A stretch of DNA of 64,000 bases from Pinus tabuliformis (lineage: Eukaryota > Streptophyta > Pinopsida > Pinales > Pinaceae). A program made the translations under genes and the position numbers. Shown one piece after another: positions 30,653-41,198 of this stretch (position 1 is its first letter; the number at the start of each line of letters is the position of its first letter). The stretch spans positions 1,076,633,369 to 1,076,697,368 of the forward strand of contig CM062820.1 in the NCBI GenBank assembly GCA_031772625.1, given 5' to 3'. The notes beneath the pieces are model-generated. The model searched no databases. It was not told where the DNA came from and saw nothing but the letters and a program-made list of their open reading frames with translations.

Positions 30653-33271
30653 TCATGTGAGCATGGTTTTATCTCCTTCTGGACTAATCAGAACGCATCC
30701 TACTCCTGCTCCTTCGTTAGATTTAGAGCCATCAAAATATAATTTCCAAAACAAAGATGTATTTACAGGTTTGTCTACAAAATTAACACACCTTGAACTA
30801 TCAGTTTGGGAAAAATTTTCGACTTGGGACAAAACTGAATTTTCTAAGTAGGGTGATGTGTGAGCATTGAAATTACCGAGGAAAGAATCTACCGAGTAGT
30901 TGCCTATGATGCTGCTGTTATACGCTACTACTTCATTTTCTCCCTCCAATTCCGTTACTATGAACTTTTGGTGTAACTCTCGTTCAACCTTTATTTGATT
31001 CGGTTTACCGTTGTAGGGTAACCACATGTGCGACCATTCGGTTGAAAAGTATCCATGGAGTTTCTCGGACCAATCCCTGCTAAGAATTAAGCCATTGAAT
31101 TCTGGGATATCAGCCACTAGAATGTCAATTACCTGACATACCTTCGGGTTGGATGACAATCTTATGGTTACTTGATTAAGTTCACCAATCACTTCGACTT
31201 GAGATCGATCAAGCTGAACTATGCGCACTGCGGATTTTTGTGGTTGAACATTTAACTTGGCACATATTGATCTGGGTAAAATATTCGTTGAAGCACCAGA
31301 ATCTATCAAACAATTGTGCACATTTTTATTGAAAATTTCATAAGTGAGAAGAAACGGGGGAGTGTGAGATCTTGATCTTCCTCCAATCAAAGCGATGTCA
31401 TTTGGATCAATCTTATTGATCGCGTTAGTTGGAGGTCTTCCCATGTTGTGGGAAGCTACAGCTGTAGGCAAAGATGCAATAGGCACGGCATGTAATTCTT
31501 TCATCATTATCTTCTGTTGATGTTTCAATTTGCTCAATTCGTAAAGGGTAATATTAGCCCTAGTCTTTTTCATGTCATCAATGATATTGTATTCCATTTC
31601 ATCCGACACTATTAGTGTTTTTGATGGAGTTGTTTGATCTGGTTGGACTGGGCTAGATTGAGTCGCTTTAGCGGTCGTTTTCTTTGTTGCGACTTTATCT
31701 TTTGTTGTAGAGCTTGCGCTCTTCTGCTTAGGGGTAGTTTGGGGAGGATCAAGTTGATTTTTGCTTCGTGTGCTAACCGGAAATACTTCTTGATCTTCTT
31801 CTTGTGGGAGGATGAAATCCCACATTCCTTGTAATTCCACAACTTCTTCGTCATCAGTCTGCCCTTCAGTGGCACTTTCTTCTTCTTCCTCTTCCTCGGA
31901 TTCGACATTTGAAATAGCATTGGGTGGTTTTACATCCGTTAAAGGACTTCTTTTAAAAGTTCTGAAGGGCTTCTTCGAAGAAGTTTCTGCTACTTGTTTT
32001 TTTATGTCAATCATCTCATTAGACATGGTTTTTAATACTTTCTGCAATCCTTCCAGATCGAAAGGGTCTTTCGTTTGTTTCTTCTTGGAGTCTTCCTTGA
32101 AGGTGACTTTTTTAGACTTGCGTTCCTCTATCGCAGATCTCTTTTCTAAGGCTATTATGCGTTTCTCCACTGCTATCGCCTCTGTCAAGTTTTCAACTAA
32201 GGTTGTTTTATTTGCCCTATCCACGAAGATTGCTAAGTTTGATGGTAAGGCAGTAATATACCATTCACATCGTACTTCTTCGCTGGGTTGGGAAGCAGTG
32301 GGAATTTTGTTGAGAATTTTATTGAACCATAAGTTGAAATCTTTGATAGGTTCTCTAGCCTCAGCTTTTAGATTGGATAGGTCATTGATTAGCGTTGTCG
32401 TTGATCTGTCATCACCAAACTTGCTGAGAAATTGATTTTGGAAGATATCCCAACTTGTGATAGACCCAGAGGGTAATGAAAAATACCATGACCCGGCTGT
32501 TCCGTGCATTGTGTAGGGAAAAAGCCGAACAACAGCATATTCATTAGTAACTCCGTTGAGATTGATAGAAAGCATGAAATTGTTTATGTGTTCTTCTGCT
32601 AGCATGCCTGCTTCTGGATTGAATTTGGGCAGCCATTTCTCAGGATGGGCCGGTATTGGACTCAAGGGTGGAGGCATTAAAACTGCCCCAGGGTTGTTCC
32701 ATGGAGACTGGGCCATCGTTGAGCTGCTAGTAATTGAAAGTGCAGAAGATGATCCCTGTGGCTGGGAAGATGAAGATACTATGATCTTAGATGATTTAAG
32801 AAGAGGAGTTGTGGTAGATGGATGGATGATGGTTTGGAATGAAGGTGTGGGTGGCTGACTTTGCGGTGAGGGAGTTGAAATGGACGATGTAGATGAAAGA
32901 GTGTCACTGTCAGACTCTTGCGGTGATTTCCTCTCTCTTTTCCTGGTGGGTAGAGGCAATTCAGTTGGCTGTATGCCAAATTTTTCACTTTTTAATCTGG
33001 TCAGGGGATGAGCAGGATTGTACTGCGAAGTCACGCTTCTTTGAGATTTATTAGACCTCTGAATAGAAATGGAAAATCCTTGAAGTTTGTGAATCAGATT
33101 TTGAACTTCAGGAGGTTCAATGGTAAATTGGCCTGAAATATTAGGATGTGTAGCAACGATTGATACTTGAGCGACTTCTGACTCTGGATTTAAACGTATT
33201 GGGGAAGTCGGGGGAGTTGATGAGGACGATTTACTCTCAAAATGGTATTTAGATTTTGATTTAGGTGCCAT
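30653..33271 (-). CDS. RE-C gag-protease with start of RNase H
   Basis: 872 codons from ATG 33271, only about 34 bp from the LTR. A Ser/Pro-rich N-terminus leads to a Ty3-type gag domain (GTAGSWYFSLPSGSITSWDIFQ.., near residues 265-290), then a coiled and Lys-rich stretch, an acidic Glu run near 455, and protease with DSGAS near residue 656 (31290-31304) and LILSRDW later. The last 30 residues (LYFDGSKSNEGAGVG) begin the RNase H domain, which carries on beyond the TGA. I see no Cys-Cys-His-Cys knuckle, unlike most gag proteins. Roles: capsid, RNA packaging and polyprotein cleavage. Confidence 0.88.
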   Translation of the reverse strand: MAPKSKSKYHFESKSSSSTPPTSPIRLNPESEVAQVSIVATHPNISGQFTIEPPEVQNLIHKLQGFSISIQRSNKSQRSVTSQYNPAHPLTRLKSEKFGIQPTELPLPTRKRERKSPQESDSDTLSSTSSISTPSPQSQPPTPSFQTIIHPSTTTPLLKSSKIIVSSSSQPQGSSSALSITSSSTMAQSPWNNPGAVLMPPPLSPIPAHPEKWLPKFNPEAGMLAEEHINNFMLSINLNGVTNEYAVVRLFPYTMHGTAGSWYFSLPSGSITSWDIFQNQFLSKFGDDRSTTTLINDLSNLKAEAREPIKDFNLWFNKILNKIPTASQPSEEVRCEWYITALPSNLAIFVDRANKTTLVENLTEAIAVEKRIIALEKRSAIEERKSKKVTFKEDSKKKQTKDPFDLEGLQKVLKTMSNEMIDIKKQVAETSSKKPFRTFKRSPLTDVKPPNAISNVESEEEEEEESATEGQTDDEEVVELQGMWDFILPQEEDQEVFPVSTRSKNQLDPPQTTPKQKSASSTTKDKVATKKTTAKATQSSPVQPDQTTPSKTLIVSDEMEYNIIDDMKKTRANITLYELSKLKHQQKIMMKELHAVPIASLPTAVASHNMGRPPTNAINKIDPNDIALIGGRSRSHTPPFLLTYEIFNKNVHNCLIDSGASTNILPRSICAKLNVQPQKSAVRIVQLDRSQVEVIGELNQVTIRLSSNPKVCQVIDILVADIPEFNGLILSRDWSEKLHGYFSTEWSHMWLPYNGKPNQIKVERELHQKFIVTELEGENEVVAYNSSIIGNYSVDSFLGNFNAHTSPYLENSVLSQVENFSQTDSSRCVNFVDKPVNTSLFWKLYFDGSKSNEGAGVGCVLISPEGDKTMLT

Positions 33272-33282
33272 TCATAGTTTGG

Positions 33283-33300
33283 GCCCTCCTTCTAGCACCA
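33283..33300 (-). other. Primer-binding site of RE-C
   Basis: The minus strand reads TGGTGCTAGAAGGAGGGC, four bases from the 5' LTR. It starts with TGG as expected but differs from the tRNA-Arg-type site of RE-A and RE-B. I cannot assign the tRNA. Confidence 0.65.
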
Positions 33301-33304
33301 AATA

Positions 33305-35455
33305 TGTTGAAGCCCCGAAAATCAGGTCGACAAGAAGGGGGATACCCGCCCGGTCCGGACCTTGGTTGGCAGCTCCTTATCCGTTTGGTATAGCGGGTCC
33401 CACTGGGGATAATGGGACCAGTTTCCCAATATAAGGGTGTGTGTGTGTGCAGAGTTGGATGATGTTGATCTGAGAATTCTAAGCTACTTTAATCTAACTT
33501 TTAAACTAACTCTATGCTATTGTAATCTAATGAAAAACAACACATCTAATCTATGCTAACCCGGGGTGTATTTCTTCTATTATGCGATCTAAAGAGATTT
33601 CATATAATAACTGGTAATAAAGATCATTCAGCTATCATAAGAATGGAAATCAGTTAAGATGAACTACTTTGCATAAAAAGTTAGGCAAAACAGTTGTGAA
33701 CAGCATATCGCATAATAAGTTATTCATATATATCATACATAAATAAATGGCTCCACCGTACAAAAGTGCCAAATGGTAACTCACACATTCATGTAATAAC
33801 ATATTAACAACTAAAACTGTATATCACTTTAAGAATATAAACAGAAATGGCCAAGAGATAAAAGTACCATTTATGACTGGTCATACTCATAAGCTTCAAG
33901 CAACAATGATCTATCTCTCCTTGCTCTAATATCTACCAAGAGTACAGAAGTGCAACATCAGTAGTAGACAGTAAATGCAAATGTCAATAAATCTCAATCC
34001 ATCAATTCATCAAAACCTCCTCCGAGGGTGCAGAAGTGCATGTTCTGAGGACAAGTTTTTGACAAATTTCTGGACCCTTCTCCAAATGCATGAGAAGGGT
34101 TTAAATACTGCTAACTAATTAACTTAATTACATAAATTTAGGATACGGTTTAAATGACCGCCATTTTTCTAAAGCAAAACTATTTCTAAAAATTGAATCT
34201 AATTCCTAACTATTTCTGCATTTGCTCCTTAATGTTGCGAGCATTCAACATTGTCTGGGAAGAGTCGGCTGGTTGCCTTCTGATTTTGTTTGAGTCACGC
34301 AAACAGAAATGGCAAGTGCTGGCACCATTTTTTAGCAAACTGGAAGATATTTCTGAGAATCTTCCTCTGATTGGGTGGATTTACTGAGTGTATACTTGCT
34401 AATAACCCAGATTTCCTTCAAATCGCTTCTGCTTTTGCTATTTCGGTTTCCAGATTGTAGATGACTAAGCAAGTTAGGGACTTCACTTTCGAACATTTTT
34501 CTTAGCGCTAATCGTGCATCGAAAACTGCCTTTGTTCTTTGATCCGGGCTTTTCTGGTGCGTTTTCCGTCTTTAGCGCCTTTTCCTTCATCGGGTACAAG
34601 CTTCAGGATTTTTTTTTTTTGTAAACATGCTGCTTTTGTGAGCTTTTTGACCCTGCGCGTTGAATCGCCTTTTGATATCAGCATCTGTTCGGTGATACTC
34701 TGGAATCTGGGTTTTTCGTTGCACGCGACGTCTGTTTATGAAGGCATCTCTTCTCTGTTCTCCGAGCTTTGACGCTTTTCCCCTTTTCCTTGGATGTTTC
34801 CTGTTCTTCATTCCTGCAGATCACGCAAAGGGAGAGAGTAATGATAATAAATTTTGATATGAAAGCTCAAACTTCTATGAATGCATACAATCATGACACC
34901 CATTGTGAACTGACTCTTCGGAAAACACAAAGCTGTTGTTCATTACTACTTTGGCGTACGTTCATTAATTTCCTTTAAGGCGCGCGCCCAATTTTTGGTT
35001 TAGAGACAGCTTTTCTTGAATGCTGAGCCGAGGAAAATTTGCGATGAGCGATCGCAGCATCGCGTCATTGCATTACCGAGTTTATCGCAGATCACAGATT
35101 GCGTTTATCGTAGATCGCATTCGTCGCAGATCGCAACGTCACATGTATTGCAGATGTGTCATCGCAGATCGCATATTTTGTATTTATCGCAGATCGCAGA
35201 TTGCGACGAGTCATTAAATCATTGTATGCTGCTTATGCGATATTGCGATATGCGACGTCGCATATCGGTCATCGGAGATTTCTTAAGATCTTCTTTTAAG
35301 AGCGTTTCTTAATGTATGCGATGCGATGTATTTTTAAGGAGTATAACACAAAAAGTTTTATAAAAAATGTTTTTTGGATTTTTATTAAGGGTCCCCCTTT
35401 GCTTAGCGTTATTGCTAACACTAAAAAAAGAGGGGGGTTGTTGGTGGCCACAACA
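33305..35455 (-). repeat. RE-C 5' LTR
   Basis: 2151 bp matching 24009-26207. It contains the shorter TCGCAGATCGC array at about 35040-35215. The right edge is followed directly by the CGTTG target duplication and RE-B gag. Confidence 0.9.
35040..35265. repeat. TCGCAGATCGC short-repeat array in RE-C 5' LTR
   Basis: Same array as at 25765-26010 but with fewer units: the 26-bp sub-unit is present once instead of twice, and several CG sites have changed to CA or TG. Confidence 0.75.
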
Positions 35456-36864
35456 CGTTGCTGTTGTGCGGACAATGCATTCATGTACCCCCTTTGGTAT
35501 TCTTCTGACTCTTCTTCCAACACGGTTTCATTAGCTAGAATAAAATCAGTGTCTCGGTGTGTAGCTGAATTTACTGCACATTCTTCTTCTTCAGTGATGT
35601 AAGTAGGCAGCTCATCTGGAGTGAAGAGGTGATTTTCCTCGCCTATTACATTCCCTTCCTCATCTGATTCCGGTCCATGTACAAAATTCTGCTGCAAAGG
35701 TGTTTGTACCGGCTGTTGTGCTGTCTGCTCTTGAGTCCGCTGATCTCTTTGTCTTATCCTATATTGTGGCTGTTGTTGGCCACGAAAGTTAGGATTCCTA
35801 ACTTGTGGCTCTGGCTTGTCAAGTTTTACTCTCTCAAGCATCTGTTCTACCTTTTTGAGCAGCTGATCCATTGAAGAAGATTCTTCTTTCACCGTGGTTT
35901 TCTTCTCCACTTTCGCTCTTGCTCTTTTGGACAGCAGGTTAGCCTCAACGCTGACTGCAATTTTCTGCATATCTTCCATTGTAGCCGGTTCTCTCTCTCT
36001 CAATTGGTATGCCATGTCAGCATCAAAACCATCCGGAAACTTCATCATTGCTAGTCCCACAGGTGGCTTTAGATGGTCTGGGATGTCGTTGTAGACTACA
36101 TTAAATCTAACACAATAATCTTGGACCGACTCACCTGCATTCCTTTTGATTTGCTCATACTCGGCCAGAATTTGAAGGGGATTCTTTTTCACTTCCCACC
36201 TGTTCAAAAATTGTCTTTGTAGCTCAGCCAAGGTGGTGATACTTGCAACCGTCAAACCTCTGAACCATTTCCTCACATCACCTGCAAATGTTTGTACAAA
36301 GAGCCTCATTGCCACGTTCTCTGCATCGATCTCATGAAGTTCATAGAAGTCTGCCATTTTATCTACATGTTGTTGAGCTGTAATACCGTTAGGAGTGCCA
36401 TCAAAAAACGGAATTTTACTTTGATAATCATTTGGCATGTCATCTAGGACTTGGGGTAGAACAAGAGGAGCAAAACGGGCAACCATCATTCTAGGTGGAT
36501 TTGGCCTTGGAGGTGTTGGAGGAGTACGCACAGTTTGCAAGGGGCATGCAATTGGAGTTTGGGGCTGTGTGGCAATGTAATTATCAATTAATCTATTAGC
36601 TCTTTCTGTCTCAAGGTCTACAAGAAATTGCGGATTGGGGACGGTGTAATCAACAACCCTTTCGGATTTAGATTCAAACAATGATATCTCAAATCGTTCG
36701 TCAAACTCAAGCTCTTCAAAAATGTCGGGACATGAAGGGGATTTGAATACGGGAGTGAAGGTGCTTTCTTGACGAAGGAGTCTTGGGATCAAATTTGGAT
36801 TTTCGTAAATGTGAGGAGGATCCGGATCCGGATTCGCTCTGGTATATCGTCTTGAAGCCAGCAT
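35456..36864 (-). pseudogene. RE-B gag, interrupted by RE-C
   Basis: From ATG 36864 about 469 codons are open to the RE-C insertion. After a Pro-rich N-terminus there is a Ty3-type gag domain (FAGDVRKWFRGLTVASITTLAELQ.., near 36230-36310) and NAGESVQDY near 36130. A Lys/Glu-rich coil and a Gln/Arg-rich segment follow, where a zinc knuckle would normally be, but no Cys-x2-Cys is present. A TTG upstream at 36891 is also in frame but the ATG fits better. The frame resumes at 24003. Confidence 0.85.
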
Positions 36865-36977
36865 GCTATTGAGAGGAATTACAGGACACAACCAACTTAC
36901 TCAGCCTTTCCAATCCTAAGCCCATCATCCGGGAGCCTAGAATTCTTATGAAACAAGGGGATTTGATTTTCAACTTG
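36865..36977 (-). other. RE-B leader between primer site and gag
   Basis: A short leader of about 110 bp, very different from the 2-kb leader of RE-A although both use nearly the same primer site. Confidence 0.6.
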
Positions 36978-36995
36978 TCCCCAGTGGAGTCGCCA
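36978..36995 (-). other. Primer-binding site of RE-B
   Basis: The minus strand reads TGGCGACTCCACTGGGGA, three bases from the 5' LTR. This matches the tRNA-Arg-type site described for Ogre/Tat elements as I recall it, and differs from the RE-A site at one base. Confidence 0.88.
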
Positions 36996-38458
36996 CTATG
37001 TTAGCACCTAAATCTGCCTCAGGCTGAAGGAAGGCAAAAATTAGGGTAACCACAAACCACGCTCAGTCTGGTAGCTAGCCCTACCAGAGCAGGAGAGGGC
37101 TCTCTCCGTGTCACGCTCAGTGAAATGATAGTCGAAATGATCTGAGATGACTTAAAATGCAATATTTACCTTAGGCTAGTAAGCGAAAAGGGATTTTGGA
37201 AAAGATTTTTGTGAAGTGACCGAGCTTCTGGGATGTATATGGGACTAGCGTTCAACAAAGAACAGAGAATCGAATATGAAGGCACAGATTATTCCGTGAG
37301 GCAAGGTAGGCGGCAAGCGCAGCAATTTCAGATTAAGATAACGCGGAATGGAAAGATTGCCGAAGAGAGTGAAAAGGGCATGGTCGCATGAATCCTTTTC
37401 AACAGAAGAGTAACACTGCGCATGAAATTTTCACACAGGCAGAGCAATATAAATTGAATTCTACCTACTCTCACTTTTCACTGAAATGAAGCATGAAATG
37501 AAATATGAAACATAACAAGATACATATGGAACATAAGAACACATTTACTACACTCACGACCAAAAGAATCTCATGAAACATAACTGCTGCCTTTCATTAA
37601 TCCTCTGTCAAAAATACACAGTGAAGAAACAAAGTTTCTTTCCCACAGTCTCCCAGAAGTTACAAGCCAACCAACCCTTTGCAAATAAAATGTATACAAT
37701 ATATAGAATGTGTGGAGAAGAGATGGAACACCCAGGGGTTGGAAAGTTACTCAAATCAATTCGAAATGGAGATGGAGAGCCAACCATCAGCTACAGGTGC
37801 AGCGCTCTCAAGCATGACATTTGGTTGTGGTGACCCTTTGCATTCTTTGCCACTTGGATAGATGCCCACTTGGAGATAAAACTCTTTAAAAGCCACCTTT
37901 GGTGCCAAAAAACTGAAGAGTGGATGATCGGGCCCACTTGGAGAAGTCGCGACCCGAAATTTCGCGAAACGGGAGCAAATTGAGCAAAATTTCCTCTGTG
38001 CGCCGCGTGCTTTTCTTTGTGTATCGCGCTACTTTGGGGCCTGTTTTGGGGCACTTGCAGGTGTCAAAAATGTGCCCAAGTGGGCTTGTTGGAAATCTTG
38101 GCCTGTCTAATTTCTAACCCCACTGGAATTTCTCAATTTGGTGCTCATTTTCCCCTTCAAATCTTCATTCTCCCAAGATTGCTTTCTGTGTGTCCAAAAA
38201 GTGGCAGAGAGGCCATTTTTGGGTGTTTTTTGACCTTTAGGAGACCCAAAACTTATCAAAATTTCTTGCCCGGACACCAGTAGACGTATTTTTCGATGCT
38301 GAATCCAAATATGCAAACCTTTTCTCGATTGGAGTGCTAGAATTTTAGCGTCGCGCGGGGTGTGCGACGCACAGGGAGAAAAACCCTGTTTTTTGACCAA
38401 AAAATTTCCAAAAACACAAAATTGCCCCAATTTTTTTGAAATTTGGGCTGGGGGCTCT

Positions 38459-39993
38459 CTATGGAGTGCCATGGTGAGCCAAGGAAGCCTCAGCCAAGAT
38501 TATAAGCCTGTCTTGCTCTTTTTCCCATCTTGCCCTTCTGGTGGCTTTCCTCAATTTTGCTTTCAAACTCCTTATTCGGGCTCTCAAACTCAAGTTCCGT
38601 GCCCTGTAATGACGAGTCATGTGTCTCAGCAGTGTGTTGTCTTCGTCGGCCTTGTTCAGCATGTTGTCCAGGTGCATGTTAACTCTCTCGAGAACAGACT
38701 CACGATCATCCTTAACCTGTTGCTCCAATGAAGTGAATTCAATCCTCCTCTGCTGGGCAGTTAGGCGATCCTCACGGATGTTCTGCAGCTCCATGATCAC
38801 ATGCTAGTCTTCCAGCTGTTTGTTCCTCTGCTCCAAATACCCGATGTTCCATTTGGCCATCTCCAACTTGACTGACAAGGAGTGAATCTCTGTCTCTTGC
38901 TCCTGGAAGATCTCTTTCAGTTGTGCACTTTGCGGACGTGTATCTGTATCATCACCATCATGAAGGAGAATGAATCCAGTCTCTCATTCACCTGGTGTCA
39001 CACCTGAAGGCCCCTCCTCATGCTTGGGCTTCTTGCCCTTGTCCTGTACCTGTATCGCCGATATAGGAAGCGAGGCCCCTTCCACCCCGGGTGGAGATAA
39101 CACTCGCTTTGCTGCTGCAAACAAAGGCCTGGTGCCTTTCGGATAGCCTCTCTGATATGTGATGGAAAATGGCACCACCGTGGTCTCATGGCGCTCATGC
39201 TGATGAGAAGGACCACCTATCTCATGCTTGGCCTCTGATACTACCTGTGGAGCGCTGAAGAAGTCACGGGAGATGAAGTCCTCCCAAGCAATGCCCTGCA
39301 ATCCCAACTGATGGTCCACCAAAATCTGGATAAGAGCAAAGTGATAAACACTGTTGAGCTGTTGCCGAGGGGTCTTGTGCTGCATGAACTTTCTCATCCT
39401 CTCTATGTTCCTGCAAATGAAAAATGGGAGGTTCATCATACGCACCCTAGTAAAGTGCATGAGCAACCTGATGTGATAGGCATAAAGGTAAGAAAACCTC
39501 CCCTCACAACTGAAGTATTTCATGATCAATCTCATGAGCGGAGCATAATCATCTCTCAGAAATCTGAATGGGAAAACTCTCGTGAGCTGACTCAAACAAC
39601 TGGTCTTTATGTAAGGCTCATAAAGTTCTCTCTCCACCTTCATCTTCTTGTGCCACTGTTCTCCAACATTTGGTATGCCTGTTGCCACTAATATGGTTTC
39701 GGGTGTCAATGTGAAAGTGACCCCAACCAAGATAGACTGTCCTCCATGCAGGTGAAGTGCAAAGAGACGGGCCAACTCATGATGAATTCTGACATTTGCC
39801 ACCCTTTGACAAAATTCAAACATGCTAAGTGCTGGAAACTAGACATAGCAAGAGGGCATGCCTGCAACTCAGTGAGGGTGTTTGGTTCGTCTCTTACATG
39901 TCTGCCACTCCTAGGTCTCCAAGGAGCCTATTCTCTTGAAGCTGTATCATTGTGAGTTTCCCCCTCATAATTTGATGAAACTTCTGATGCCAT
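38459..39993 (-). pseudogene. LTR-encoded ORF of RE-B, right copy
   Basis: The same ORF as 15407-16942, from ATG 39993, one base shorter. Lesions are TAG 39928-39930 (codon 22), a one-base deletion near 39818 (aattcaaaca versus aattcaaaaca), TGA 38984-38986 and TAG 38804-38806. The globular region is open for 279 codons here. Only TGA 38984 is shared with the left copy (15932). Since the two LTRs are identical at insertion, the others arose later, so the first 336 codons were open when RE-B inserted. It would be the first long ORF of an RNA started at 41191. Confidence 0.7.
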
Positions 39994-41190
39994 TACTGTT
40001 GTTTGTACCCTGAATTTTATTGCTGCCCTCTGAATCCAATAGACTTGGTAGATGCTCTGCAAATCTGTCACCAAGGGGACAATAAAATAGGGAGTATTAG
40101 GAGGGGAATGATGAAATAGGGATAGGGGTTTAAGAGGAGAAAGTTATCAGGGATTTAGGAGTATTTTGGGTATAGGTTTGATGGGGTAGGGTTTGAATTT
40201 TGAGCCATAGGAATAAAGGGGGAAAAAGGAATATGATTACAGGGGTGTTAGGGTGATGACAAAGGGAGAATGATGCAGGGAAAATGGTGATAGGGGTAGG
40301 GTAGGGGAACACTTTGACAACCTTGTTACTGTAGCAAAACCCTAGGAGTTTGAGTTCTTTGTGTCTCCTTTTGTTGGCTTTATCAAAACTTTTGCATTTG
40401 ATTCATATTCATCAAAATCCTGGTATTCTTTTCAAGTTTAATGCCAAGAGTGAAGGTAGTTGGTCTACCTTTCAAATTTGATAGGCATTCACAAAATTTT
40501 GGGTGATTTAATGCGTTGTTGGGCTTTTAAGTCTGTGCGCCGCGCCAGTGGCAAATTTGCACTGTGGCCGGGCTCCCAGTGCGCCGCGCGCCCTGAGTGC
40601 ACCGCGCCACCATGTGTGTGCGCCGCGCACTGTTAAAGTCGGCCAAATTTGCTTGAAAAACAAGGGATGAAGGTTTTAGGGCATTTTCCTTAGGAATCAT
40701 GATGGGAATGGAGGCGGGAACAATGAGGAGTGAGGAGACAAGGGGAGGGGAGCAGACCTTGGTGACATCATTGCAAATTTGTAACCCCGTTTATCATTTT
40801 TGCTTTGATGAATTATTTTCATGGATGGCCAATATGCTTTGGATATCATTCAACATCTTACAAACCCCAAAGCATAGACAAAATTGATGAAGAAGAAGTT
40901 TCAACTGAGCCTACCTCTTGTTTGCCCGCCTCCACCGAGATTTTGAAGTAGTTTGCAAGGTTTTTTATCCTCCTGGCTCTGTGCGTCGCGCGCCAAACCC
41001 AGTGCGCCGCGCCCCTTATATGCGCCGCGCCTGTGGTGATTTTACACTGCGGGTTAGCTGCCAGTGCGTCGCGCTCTCTGTAATTGCCTCCCAACTCACT
41101 CAACCGTTCACAATATCACTCTTTTACCTTAGCACTGTCTCTCACAGGCTTGCAACAGCATAATGCTTTTGATTTTGGGGCCAAACATGT

Positions 41191-41198
41191 ATTTATAG
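41191..41198 (-). promoter_or_regulatory. TATA box in RE-B 5' LTR
   Basis: CTATAAAT on the minus strand, about 1.2 kb upstream of the right LTR ORF and about 4.3 kb upstream of gag. It is the most likely start region of RE-B genomic RNA. Confidence 0.55.

Larger units (their letters stand above)
24009..35455 (-). mobile_element. RE-C: Tat-like Ty3/gypsy element nested in RE-B gag
   Basis: 11447 bp with LTRs 24009-26207 and 33305-35455 (TGTTGAAG...CACAACA) and a perfect CGTTG target duplication at 24004-24008 and 35456-35460. The minus-strand order is 5' LTR (right), primer site, gag-protease, RNase H, RT, degenerate RNase H, integrase, 3' LTR. LTR mismatch near the ends is about 3% plus small indels. 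Polymerase is one long ORF, so this is the best-preserved autonomous element in the window. Confidence 0.93.

Noticed and set aside
31812-32435. 207-codon plus-strand ORF
   Set aside because: Antisense shadow of RE-C gag, which has clear gag and protease motifs on the other strand.
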